Assembly (NCBI GenBank): GCA_021776825.1
Contig: JAJFFG010000076.1
Location: 124,001-188,000, forward strand
DNA length: 64,000 bases
Reading direction: 5' to 3'
Source of the DNA: Planctomycetota bacterium
Lineage (GTDB): Bacteria; Planctomycetota; JAJSAM01; JAJVHW01
The notes below the pieces were generated by a model. The model saw nothing but the letters and a program-made list of their open reading frames with translations. It searched no databases and was not told where the DNA came from. Made by a program: the position numbers and the translations under genes. Positions 52,502-60,606 of this stretch are shown here, piece by piece. Positions within the stretch are counted from its first letter, which is position 1. Each line of letters starts with the position of its first letter.

Positions 52502-53890
52502 GTGGACGACGCCGATCGAACCGAGCGAGCGCACATCCTCGTGGTGGAGGACGATGCTGCCCTGCGCCGGATCGCCGAGTACCGCCTGAAGGAGGCCGGG
52601 TACACCGTGTGCCTCGCGCGCGACGGCGCGGAGGGGCTGACGGTGTTCGACAAGATCGGCGCCGACCTGGTCCTGACCGATATCCGCATGCCCGGGCTCG
52701 ACGGTGAGGCGCTCGTCGACGCGATCCTCGAGCGATCACCGAGCACGCCGATCATCGTCATGACCGGCCACGGCACGGTGGAGAGTGCGGTGCGGGCCAT
52801 GCGACGGGGCGTCGCGGACTACCTCACCAAGCCGCTCTCGTGGGACGAGACCCTGCTCGTCGTCCAACGCGTCCTCGACAGCGCGGCGCTGCGTCGTGAC
52901 AACGCCCACCTTCGGACCGCGCTCGAGCGGCGCGTGCGCTTCGAGGGCATCATCGGCGAGAGCGAGACGATGCAGGGCGTGTTCCGAGCGATCGACCGAC
53001 TCGGCGGCGTGGCCACGACGGTGCTGATCCAAGGCGAGAGCGGGACGGGCAAGGAACTCGTCGCCCGCGCGCTCCACGTCCACGGGCCCCGACGGAACGG
53101 GCCGTTCGTACCGGTCAACTGCGGAGCGCTCCCGAAGCACCTCGTCGAGTCCGAACTGTTCGGCCACGAGCGCGGAGCGTTCACGGGCGCCGAGCGACGA
53201 CATCGCGGGTACTTCGAGCAGGCCGAAGGGGGCACGCTGTTCCTGGACGAGATCGGGGAGATTCCAGCGCATGCGCAGGCGACGCTGCTCCGCGTCCTCT
53301 CGGAGAGACGCGTACGGCGGGTCGGCAGCGAGGAGGACGCGCCCGTTGACGTCCGTGTGGTGGCGGCGACGAATCGCGACTTGGAGGCCGCCGTGCAGGA
53401 CGGCGACTTCCGCGAGGATCTCTACTTCCGCGTGGCCGTTGTGCCCCTGCGGCTGCCACCGCTGCGTGAACGCCGGAACGATATCGTTCCCATCGCCACC
53501 GCATTCGCATCCCGGTTTGCTGCGCGAGCCGTCGAACTCTCACGCGGCGCGGCGCGCGCTCTGCGTGAGCACACCTGGCCGGGGAACGTTCGCGAGCTCG
53601 AGAACGTGATGGAGCGAGCCGTCGTCCTCGGCGCCGGCGGCGACGTGATCCAGGCCGATGAGCTGCCTCCGGAGCTCGTCGGTGGCGAACCGGTGGAGGC
53701 ACCAGCGACCGGGTTCCCGGAGGACGGTGTCGATCTCGCCAAGATCGAGAGCGTCTGGATCCGCCGCGCGCTCGCCCACTGTCGGGGCAACCGGACGCAC
53801 GCGGCGCGGCTGCTGGGGATCACGCGTCAGACGCTGCTGTACCGCATCCAGAAGCACGGGATCGACATCCCGCCGGAAGGCGACGCGTGA
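52502..53890 (+). CDS. Sigma-54-dependent response regulator (NtrC family), probable metal-efflux activator
   Basis: 462 residues from GTG 52502; an ATG at 52448 would add 18 residues, so the start is approximate. Receiver domain 10-125 with phosphoacceptor Asp60 (LVLTDIRMPG) and acidic pocket E16/D17/D18. AAA+ domain about 150-390: Walker A GESGTGKELVARALH (about 178), the sigma-54 contact GAFTGA (about 224), Walker B GTLFLDEIGE. A Fis-type helix-turn-helix (NRTHAARLLGITRQTLLYRIQKHGI) ends the protein. Coupled by GTGA to its kinase; drives sigma-54 promoters, here likely that of the efflux genes. Confidence 0.95.
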   Translation: MDDADRTERAHILVVEDDAALRRIAEYRLKEAGYTVCLARDGAEGLTVFDKIGADLVLTDIRMPGLDGEALVDAILERSPSTPIIVMTGHGTVESAVRAMRRGVADYLTKPLSWDETLLVVQRVLDSAALRRDNAHLRTALERRVRFEGIIGESETMQGVFRAIDRLGGVATTVLIQGESGTGKELVARALHVHGPRRNGPFVPVNCGALPKHLVESELFGHERGAFTGAERRHRGYFEQAEGGTLFLDEIGEIPAHAQATLLRVLSERRVRRVGSEEDAPVDVRVVAATNRDLEAAVQDGDFREDLYFRVAVVPLRLPPLRERRNDIVPIATAFASRFAARAVELSRGAARALREHTWPGNVRELENVMERAVVLGAGGDVIQADELPPELVGGEPVEAPATGFPEDGVDLAKIESVWIRRALAHCRGNRTHAARLLGITRQTLLYRIQKHGIDIPPEGDA

Positions 53891-54981
53891 CGCGCGCCGA
53901 GCGTGCTGCGCCACGTCAACGGCGGCGCGCTCTCATCGTCGGCATCGGTCTGCTCGGTCTGACGATCGCGCACTTCACCTCGCCGCCGCACGCGCACAAC
54001 GTTCACGACCTGCTGTTCAAGGTCACGTTCCTGCCTCTGATCCTCGCGGCGCTGTGGTTCGACGTGCGCGGCGCCATGATCTGGAGTGGCCTCGTCACCG
54101 GCGCATACCTCATCCACGTGTTCGGGCAGCTCCACGGCCATCAGCAGCCCGTGTGGGCCTGGGTCGGGGACATCGCCCTCTACAACGTCGTGACGTTCAC
54201 GACGGCGTTCCTGTCGAGTCGACGCTCCCAGGCGCTTGCGCGTGCCGAGGCCCAGGCCCACGAGCTCGAGGACAACGCGCGCGCTCTGCTGCAGGCCGAG
54301 GAGCTCGCCCGCAGTAGCGAGCGGTTGCGCGCGGTCGGGGAACTGGCCGCTGGGATGGCGCACGAGATCCGCAATCCACTCGGTGGCATCCGGGGCGCGG
54401 GCGAGGTGCTTCGGAAGACGGACGCGAGCCCCGCTGCACGCGAGGAGTTCGGAGCCCTGCTGGAGACCGAGATCGCGCGGCTCGACCGGGTGGTCGCCGG
54501 GTTCCTCGACTTCGCCCGCCCGCCCGATCCCGTCACGACCGTCGTGCATCCCGCCGAGGTGGTGGCGGCCGTCTTCCTGCTTGTCCGATCGGAGGCGCGC
54601 CATCGTGACGTCACGCTGGCGAGCGAGGTTCCGGAGCGACTCGCGGTGCGCGCCGACGGCGACTTGCTCCGTCAGGTGCTCCTCAATCTCGTGCTGAACG
54701 CCGTGCAAGCCCACGACGCCCCGGGGAGTGTGACGATCCACGCGACGCGTGCTGACGACCGCGTCGTGCTGCGGATCTCCGACCGCGGCGCGGGGGTCCC
54801 CGACGCCCTGCGCAACCGACTCTTCGATCCGTACGTGTCGGGTCGCGTCGATGGGACGGGGCTGGGCCTCGCCGTCGCCGCCCGCGTGACGTCGACGCTT
54901 GGTGGCGAGCTCACGCTCGAACGCACCGGGGCCGATGGCACGACCTTCACGCTGACGCTGCCCGCCGCCGACGCGCTGTAG
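53887..54981 (+). CDS. Membrane sensor histidine kinase
   Basis: 364 residues from GTG 53887, overlapping the regulator stop by 4 nt. About three or four hydrophobic segments in the first 115 residues form a membrane sensor with several His (HFTSPPHAHNVH, HGHQQPVW), which could bind metal. HisKA box MAHEIRNPLGG with H159, N box NLVLNAVQA (about 266), G boxes ISDRGAGVPD and GTGLGLAV. Phosphorylates the adjacent sigma-54 regulator; the small His-rich periplasmic loops suit detection of copper or silver, which is an inference. Confidence 0.94.
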   Translation: MTRAERAAPRQRRRALIVGIGLLGLTIAHFTSPPHAHNVHDLLFKVTFLPLILAALWFDVRGAMIWSGLVTGAYLIHVFGQLHGHQQPVWAWVGDIALYNVVTFTTAFLSSRRSQALARAEAQAHELEDNARALLQAEELARSSERLRAVGELAAGMAHEIRNPLGGIRGAGEVLRKTDASPAAREEFGALLETEIARLDRVVAGFLDFARPPDPVTTVVHPAEVVAAVFLLVRSEARHRDVTLASEVPERLAVRADGDLLRQVLLNLVLNAVQAHDAPGSVTIHATRADDRVVLRISDRGAGVPDALRNRLFDPYVSGRVDGTGLGLAVAARVTSTLGGELTLERTGADGTTFTLTLPAADAL

Positions 54982-55009
54982 CATCTCCCACACCGGGCGG
55001 CCGAGCGCC

Positions 55010-55023
55010 GTGGCATCTGCCAC
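55010..55023. promoter_or_regulatory. Palindrome GTGGCA-TC-TGCCAC
   Basis: A perfect 6-bp inverted repeat with a 2-nt spacer, 44 bp upstream of the -24/-12-like element. A candidate binding site for the Fis-type domain of the sigma-54 regulator, although activator sites usually lie further upstream. Confidence 0.45.
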
Positions 55024-55066
55024 AGCAGCGCCGTTCCGCGGGCTTGGATCGAGCCTGGGCGACGGG

Positions 55067-55082
55067 CGGCACGGCTCGTGCC
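55067..55082 (+). promoter_or_regulatory. Sigma-54 (-24/-12)-like promoter
   Basis: CGGCACG-GCTC-GTGCC compares well with TGGCACG-N4-TTGCW: the GG and GC dinucleotides have the required 10-bp separation, and GGCACG matches fully. The predicted start of transcription (about 12 nt after GC) is near 55093, at or beside the GTG of the first tolC-like gene. The sequence is also an inverted repeat (GGCACG-GCT-CGTGCC), so chance cannot be excluded. Confidence 0.55.
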
Positions 55083-55093
55083 ACTCCGATGGT

Positions 55094-56530
55094 GTGCCCG
55101 CGTTTCGTACCCATCGTCTATCCCGCCTCGCCGGTCGCGGCGTTGTCCTCCCGGTCGGCCTGCTGCTCGTGCTCGCGTCGTGCGCTGCCAGTCCGGTCAG
55201 TCCGGCCACTCCGGGCGCCGCGGCCGACGCACGAGGGCCACAGCGACCGGGTGGGGCGGCGGTCGTGCAGAGCTCCGACTCCGCCGCGGACCTCCACCTC
55301 GACGCGGAGCCGACGCTGGCGCAGCTCCTCCGCACCGCGCTCGCGCGCAGCCCCGTCATCGCGGCTGCCCGTGAGCGGGCGACGGCTGCCGCCGAGACAC
55401 CGGCGATCGCGGGCGCGTTGCCGAACCCGAAGCTGATGGTCGGCTGGTACGAGACGGAGGTCGAGACCCGCGTCGGCCCCCAGCGCTGGGCCGTCGGCAT
55501 CCGCCAACCGATCCCCTTCCCGACGAAGCTCACGACGAAGTCGGAGATCGCCGCGAGCGAGGCACGCCGCATGTCCGTCGTGTACCAGCGCGCCGTGCGC
55601 GACGTGCTCGTCGACGTCGTGCGGGTGGCGCACGAGCTCGACTACCTCGACCAGGCCGCTCGGATCACCGAGAGCATCAGCGCGCTCCTGGAGCGCTACA
55701 CCGTGGCGGCCAGCGGAGCGCAGACGGGTTCGCTCGTCTCCGAGCTGTTTCGCGCGGAGACGCAGCGCGCTCAGCTCGAGAACGACCGCGTCATCCTCGC
55801 CGAGCTCCGTTCGGTCGAGGAGCAGCGCCTCCGCTCGCTGCTCGATCTGCCGCCGACGGCGGCGATCGGAGTTCCGCGCGTCGGGGCCGTGCCCAGCGTG
55901 CGGATGTCCTTCCCGGAGCTGCTGCGCATCGCCGAGGAGCACTCGCAGGAACTGCGCGAGGCCGGGCTCGCCCTCGACGCCGCGCGCGGTCAGTCCTCGC
56001 TCGCGGCTCAGTCTCACGTGCCGGACTTTTCGGTGGGCGTGACGAGCATCCGGACCGACCGGCTCCCGGGGAGTCTCGGGGTCAATCCCGACGGCAACGG
56101 GAAGGACCCGCTCATCCTGCAGCTCGGGGTCGATCTGCCGGTATGGGTCCAGCGGGACGAGGCCACGATCCGCCGTGCGCGTGGCCTCGAACGCGCCGCC
56201 GCGCTCGATCGCGTCAATGCTATCCAGCACACCCGCGACCGCGTCGCGCGAGCGTGGTTCGCGGTCGGCAATGCCGAGCGTCTGCATCGGCTGTACGCCG
56301 ATGTCCTCGTCCCACGAGCCGACATCGCCGCGCGGACTTCCGAGGACCTTCTCGCTTCCGGGAAGGGCTCGCTCGCCGGGGTCCTGGAGACGATCGCCGT
56401 CACCCACAACTTCCGGCTCGCTGCCGCCCGTGCGCGCGCCGACCACGGACAGGCCATCGCGGCACTCGAACGCGCGCTCGGCCGTCCGCTCGACGTGCTC
56501 GACACCGACGCCGCGGAGGACGTCCGATGA
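55094..56530 (+). CDS. TolC-family outer-membrane factor, first copy
   Basis: 478 residues from GTG 55094, chosen because the signal and lipobox (LLLVLASC, about 22-29) follow at the right distance; no ribosome site is visible. Two outer-membrane-efflux repeats are seen: LRTALARSPVIAAARERATAAAETPAIAGALPNPKLMVGWYETEVE... and SFPELLRIAEEHSQELREAGLALDAARGQ, with strand pairs between helices (QRWAVGIRQPIPFPTKL). This is the trimeric exit duct for RND pumps. It belongs with the CusB/CusA genes; having a second copy directly after it is unusual. Confidence 0.9.
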   Translation: MPAFRTHRLSRLAGRGVVLPVGLLLVLASCAASPVSPATPGAAADARGPQRPGGAAVVQSSDSAADLHLDAEPTLAQLLRTALARSPVIAAARERATAAAETPAIAGALPNPKLMVGWYETEVETRVGPQRWAVGIRQPIPFPTKLTTKSEIAASEARRMSVVYQRAVRDVLVDVVRVAHELDYLDQAARITESISALLERYTVAASGAQTGSLVSELFRAETQRAQLENDRVILAELRSVEEQRLRSLLDLPPTAAIGVPRVGAVPSVRMSFPELLRIAEEHSQELREAGLALDAARGQSSLAAQSHVPDFSVGVTSIRTDRLPGSLGVNPDGNGKDPLILQLGVDLPVWVQRDEATIRRARGLERAAALDRVNAIQHTRDRVARAWFAVGNAERLHRLYADVLVPRADIAARTSEDLLASGKGSLAGVLETIAVTHNFRLAAARARADHGQAIAALERALGRPLDVLDTDAAEDVR

Positions 56531-58089
56531 CCGCCCGCGTCGCCGTGCCCGTGTCCGTCGCCCTGCCCGGATCCGTCGCAGTGCTCATCTCGTTCACGCT
56601 GCTGCTGCCGGCGTGCGCGGCGCCGCGTCTCGCCGAGCCCGAGGATCTCGCGTTCGCGTCGGCGCTGGTGGCGCGGGCGGAGGCTACGCCGGACGCGGAG
56701 ACTCTGCCCTCGGTTCCTGCGGACGCGACGGGAACAGCAGTCGTCGCACCGCTCCCGCCGAAGACGCGCGACGACGAGTGGCGCGGCATCCTCGACGTCC
56801 CGGCTGGGCGCCTCGCCGAGCTCACGGCGACGGCCGCCGACGACGCCACGCTCGCCCGAGTCGTCGGATCGCCTCTGGGCATCCACGACCTCGCGGCGCT
56901 CGCCGCGCTGCGTTCGCCCAACATCGCACGGGCCCGCGCGGAGTACACCGCCGCCCGCACGGCGTACGGTCAGTCGCAGGACCTCGGCGACCTGGTCGGC
57001 CTCTATCGATCGTTCACGCGCACGACCGCTACCCGCGTCGGGCCGGAGCGCAGCCGACGTGCGACGGGAGCCATCGCCCCGTCACCCAACGTCAACACAC
57101 TCTCCGCCCAGGTGGCCGCCCGCACCGCCGAGATGGCGTTCGAACGGCTTCGCGCTGCGACCCGCGATGTCGTGGCACGGGCTTGGTCGGTCCACGCGGA
57201 TGCGGCTCGTCTGAACGAGACGCGACGCATCCTCCGCGAGGAGGTCGAACTCGACGGCGTGCTGCTCCAGGTGCTCCGGTCCCGGCTGGAGGCGGGCGAG
57301 GGGAGCCAAGCGGGCTACCTGGCGTTCCAGTCGCGCCTGGAGCGGCTGCGCACCGAACTCGCGATCCTCGACCGTGAGGAGAGCGCCGTCCGCGCGCGCT
57401 GGAACCAACTGCTGTCGCGTCCCGAAGACGCAGCGCTCGCACTGGACGTCGCGCCGGATCCGGCGCGGGGTGAGATCACGGCGGACGACGAACTCAGCAT
57501 CATCGAGCGGGCCATTATCGAGCGGGCCATAGCGGAACGGCAGGAGCTGCGCTCTGCGCGCCTGGGTAGCCAGCGCGCCGATCTGGGCGTGCGGCTGGCC
57601 GAGACGATGACGCTCCCGCGACTCGATGTCGGCTCGTCGCGCTTCGAACGCGAGCGAGCGGGCGAGGCGGGCGTTCAGCGCGGTGCGGTGTTCCCGGGCC
57701 CGGGGCGGATGGTGATGCCGCGAGCCGACTTCGGCGTCCGGGAAGCCCAGGTGCAGGAGATGCGCTCCCGCGCGACCGCCATGCGCGACATGGAGTCCGC
57801 GACGACGGATCGCGTGCGGACCGAGGCGCGCGAGGCGCTGTTCGCCGTCGATGCCGCGCAGCGACGCCTAGCGGTGCTCGACGGCGATGTCGTTCCACTC
57901 TCGCAGAGTTCTCTCGACGCTGCGCGCGGCGCCTACGAAGGCGGTCGCGGCGGATACCTCGACCTACTCGATGCGGTGCGCCGACTTCTCGACGCCCGCA
58001 TGGGCCTAGCGGACTCCCGCCGCGCCCTTGTCCACGCCCACTCCCGTCTCCTGCGCGCTGTCGGCGTGTCGGACCTCGAACGGAGATAG
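56527..58089 (+). CDS. TolC-family outer-membrane factor, second copy
   Basis: 520 residues from ATG 56527, overlapping the first tolC stop by 4 nt (ATGA). Lipobox-type signal (LLLPAC, near 26-31). The N-terminal part is extended by about 100 acidic residues (PEDLAFASALVARAEATPD...), then the OEP repeats: LAALAALRSPNIARARAEYTAARTAYGQ and LRSARLGSQRADLGVRLAETMTLPRLDVGSSRFER with the helical barrel end ARMGLADSRRALVHAHSRLLRAVG. Divergent from the first copy, so not a recent duplication. May pair with another pump, or the two may form a hetero-trimer. Confidence 0.9.
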   Translation: MTARVAVPVSVALPGSVAVLISFTLLLPACAAPRLAEPEDLAFASALVARAEATPDAETLPSVPADATGTAVVAPLPPKTRDDEWRGILDVPAGRLAELTATAADDATLARVVGSPLGIHDLAALAALRSPNIARARAEYTAARTAYGQSQDLGDLVGLYRSFTRTTATRVGPERSRRATGAIAPSPNVNTLSAQVAARTAEMAFERLRAATRDVVARAWSVHADAARLNETRRILREEVELDGVLLQVLRSRLEAGEGSQAGYLAFQSRLERLRTELAILDREESAVRARWNQLLSRPEDAALALDVAPDPARGEITADDELSIIERAIIERAIAERQELRSARLGSQRADLGVRLAETMTLPRLDVGSSRFERERAGEAGVQRGAVFPGPGRMVMPRADFGVREAQVQEMRSRATAMRDMESATTDRVRTEAREALFAVDAAQRRLAVLDGDVVPLSQSSLDAARGAYEGGRGGYLDLLDAVRRLLDARMGLADSRRALVHAHSRLLRAVGVSDLERR

Positions 58090-58091
58090 TC

Positions 58092-59039
58092 ATGAGCACG
58101 AAGTCATCCATCCTCAGCGAGATCACGGCGAACAGCCGCGCGTTCGCCCTGTCCGTCGCCATCGGTGCGATCGTCACGCTCGGCGTGCGCTCGCTCTTTG
58201 TGGGACCCGACCACGCGGCGCACGCGGCTGCCGCCCCGGGGAACGCTGCTGCCGCCGTCGAGCACGACGCTGCGGGGCATGCGGGCCACGCGCACGACGC
58301 TCCCGCCGTGCCGCAGGAGCGAGAGGACGACACCGAGGGCGCCGACGAGCATCGCGGTCACGGTGGCGACAGTGGCGACACAGAGAAGCCAGTCGCAGAG
58401 AAGCCGGTCGCCGAGAAGCCCGCGTCGGAGACAGCGGCGACGGGTGTCCTACTCGATCTCGGGAACACGGCGTGCCCGGTCATGGGCGGCGAGGTCAACG
58501 GGAAGACGTTCACCGAGTGGAACGGACTCCGCGTCGGGCACTGCTGCCCCGGGTGCCAGAAGCGCTTCCTCGCCAAGCCCGAGGCCCTTCTCGATGAGGT
58601 GAGCCCCAAGTGGCGCGAGGCCCGCAAGGCCGTCGTCGCGATCGATACGGCGGACGGGAAGAAGCGTGAGGCACTCCTCGCCAAGGCCGCCGAGCGGTGG
58701 CCCGTCGTTCGCCAGCCGAAGGCCGACGCCCCGGCCATCGGGGGACTGCTGATTGATCTTGGCAACGCCAACTGCCCGGTCATGGGCGGCGAGGTCAACG
58801 GCAAGACCTTCACCGAGTGGAAGGGCCTGCGCGTCGGGCACTGCTGCCCCGGCTGCTCGAAGTCGTTCCTGAAGAACCCCGAGGCGCTGCTCGACGAGGT
58901 CGCCCCGAAGTGGCGCGACGCACTCGCCGCTGTGGCGAAGGCCGGGGCCGCTAAGGCGGCGCATCGCGAACACGCCATCGCGACTCTCGCGAAGACCTGG
59001 AAGGTCGTCCGGCGCCCGAAGCCGGCGAAGTCCGAGTGA
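58092..59039 (+). CDS. Duplicated Cys-rich YHS/TRASH-like metal-binding protein
   Basis: 315 residues from ATG 58092 (GGAGATAGTC before it). A membrane segment (about 15-36) is followed by a His/Glu-rich stretch (residues about 38-105, with HAAHAAAA, HDAAGHAGHAHDAP). Two nearly identical units, exactly 100 residues apart, carry C-P-V-M-GGEVNGKTF (Cys128, Cys228) and HCCPGC (Cys151/152/155 and Cys251/252/255). YHS/TRASH-type domains bind Cu, Ag or other soft metals. Sitting between TolC and CusB genes, it probably delivers or buffers metal for the efflux complex. Confidence 0.85.
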   Translation: MSTKSSILSEITANSRAFALSVAIGAIVTLGVRSLFVGPDHAAHAAAAPGNAAAAVEHDAAGHAGHAHDAPAVPQEREDDTEGADEHRGHGGDSGDTEKPVAEKPVAEKPASETAATGVLLDLGNTACPVMGGEVNGKTFTEWNGLRVGHCCPGCQKRFLAKPEALLDEVSPKWREARKAVVAIDTADGKKREALLAKAAERWPVVRQPKADAPAIGGLLIDLGNANCPVMGGEVNGKTFTEWKGLRVGHCCPGCSKSFLKNPEALLDEVAPKWRDALAAVAKAGAAKAAHREHAIATLAKTWKVVRRPKPAKSE

Positions 59040-59069
59040 CCGAGCCCGTCCGTCCGCAGGAGAGTCACG

Positions 59070-60599
59070 ATGTCCGCTGATCCCGCACCCAACTCACCGC
59101 CGCCCGACGCTGCCGCTAGTGGCTCGCGACGCGGGCTGCTGCTCACGTGCGGCGTGGGTCTCCTGCTCGGCGCCGTGCTCGTGGCCGTGCTGCCGTCGTC
59201 GTGGGTGTTCGTCGACGCCGGCGGCCACGAGATGGGCGAGCAGTCGGCCGAGAGCGCCGCGCAGTACGCCTGCCCGATGTTCTGCGTCGTCATGGATCAC
59301 CTGCCCGAGAACGAGAAGTGCCCGGTCTGCGGCATGACGATGACGCCCGTCTCTGGCGAGAGCACGCTCAACCGGTCCGAGCAGCACATGGTCGGGTTGG
59401 AGGCGGACGTCGCGCGTCGCATCCCGCTCGTGCGCAGCCTGCGGGTGGTCGGCGAGGTCGACTACGACGAGACGCGGCTCGCGCGCATCACGACGCGCGT
59501 CGGCGGCTGGCTGGAGACCGTGTGGATCGACTCCACATGGACCGAGGTCGAGGAGGGCGCACCCCTGGCGGCCATCTACTCACCCGAGCTCTACGGTGCC
59601 GAGCAGGAGTACCTCGTGGCTTGGAAGGCGAGCAACGCTCGCGGCGATGAACGCGGCGCGCCACGATCGTCGACGCTGCTGCGGTCCGCCCGCCGTCGAC
59701 TCGAACTCCTCGACGTCGGCGAGCAGGAGATCAGCGACCTGGAGAAGAACGGCCAACCGCGCGACTCTGTCGTTCTGCGCGCCCCCCTTGGTGGCGTCGT
59801 CGTCGAGCGAGGCGCCGTCGAGGGAGCGTCCGTCAAGAAGGGCGCCACGCTCTACACAGTGGCCGATCTCACGACCGTCTGGGTCCAGGCACTCGTATTC
59901 GAGTCCGACCTGCCGTGGGTTCGAGTCGGACAGCACGTGCGACTCGAGGCCGAGGACGGCTCCGAGCCGATGGACGGCACCGTCGCCTTCGTCGATCCGG
60001 TCATCGATCGCGGGTCGCGCACCGCTCGCGTCCGCTTCGAAGTGGACAATTCCCGCGGTCCGAACGGACGGCGACCGCTCCGCATCGGTCAGCGTGTCGA
60101 CGCCTGGCTCGAAGCGCGGATCGACGGCAAGGGCGATCTCTCGCCGCCGTCCGCAACCGACGCAACGAACCCGCTATCGGTCCCGCGTACCGCGGTCCTC
60201 CGCACGGGTGAACGCAACCTCGTCTACGTCCTTTTCACCGAGGAAGAGACCGAAGGCGGGCGCACGCGGAACTACGAACTCGATCCAGCGAACCTGCCCG
60301 AGAAGCTCTGGTACGAACCGGTGCAGATCCGCGTCGGGCCGCTCGCGCAGGCGGCGGGCGACGGCGCGCGCGAGCAGTTCTACCCGGTTCTCGGTGTGGT
60401 GCCGCCGCGACCGATCGTCGATCCCAAGACGGGCGAAGAGCGACAGGTCCTGTCGCTGCGCCGACTGAGCGAAGGCGTCACCGTCGTGAGCCGCGGCAAC
60501 CTGCTCCTCGACTCGCAGGCACAGCTCGCCGGCAAGCCGTCGCTGCTCTTCCCCGAAGGCAACCGAGGCGCCTCCGCCGACCCGCACGCGGGTCACTAA
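59070..60599 (+). CDS. CusB-type RND efflux periplasmic adaptor with heavy-metal-binding domain
   Basis: 509 residues from ATG 59070 with AGGAG 8 nt upstream. N-terminal membrane anchor (about 24-44), then a heavy-metal-binding (HMBD) module, residues about 66-95: YACPMFCVVMD and EKCPVCGMTMTPV, where the canonical PMH is replaced by PMFC, adding a cysteine. The adaptor body follows: lipoyl-like halves (TRVGGWLETVWIDSTWTEVEEGAPLAAIYSPELYGAEQEYL and LRAPLGGVVVERGAVEGASVKKGATLYTVADLTTVW), then beta-barrel and membrane-proximal domains. Ends with a His-containing tail (DPHAGH). It bridges the pump and TolC. Confidence 0.95.
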   Translation: MSADPAPNSPPPDAAASGSRRGLLLTCGVGLLLGAVLVAVLPSSWVFVDAGGHEMGEQSAESAAQYACPMFCVVMDHLPENEKCPVCGMTMTPVSGESTLNRSEQHMVGLEADVARRIPLVRSLRVVGEVDYDETRLARITTRVGGWLETVWIDSTWTEVEEGAPLAAIYSPELYGAEQEYLVAWKASNARGDERGAPRSSTLLRSARRRLELLDVGEQEISDLEKNGQPRDSVVLRAPLGGVVVERGAVEGASVKKGATLYTVADLTTVWVQALVFESDLPWVRVGQHVRLEAEDGSEPMDGTVAFVDPVIDRGSRTARVRFEVDNSRGPNGRRPLRIGQRVDAWLEARIDGKGDLSPPSATDATNPLSVPRTAVLRTGERNLVYVLFTEEETEGGRTRNYELDPANLPEKLWYEPVQIRVGPLAQAAGDGAREQFYPVLGVVPPRPIVDPKTGEERQVLSLRRLSEGVTVVSRGNLLLDSQAQLAGKPSLLFPEGNRGASADPHAGH

Positions 60600-60606
60600 G
60601 GCTCCC

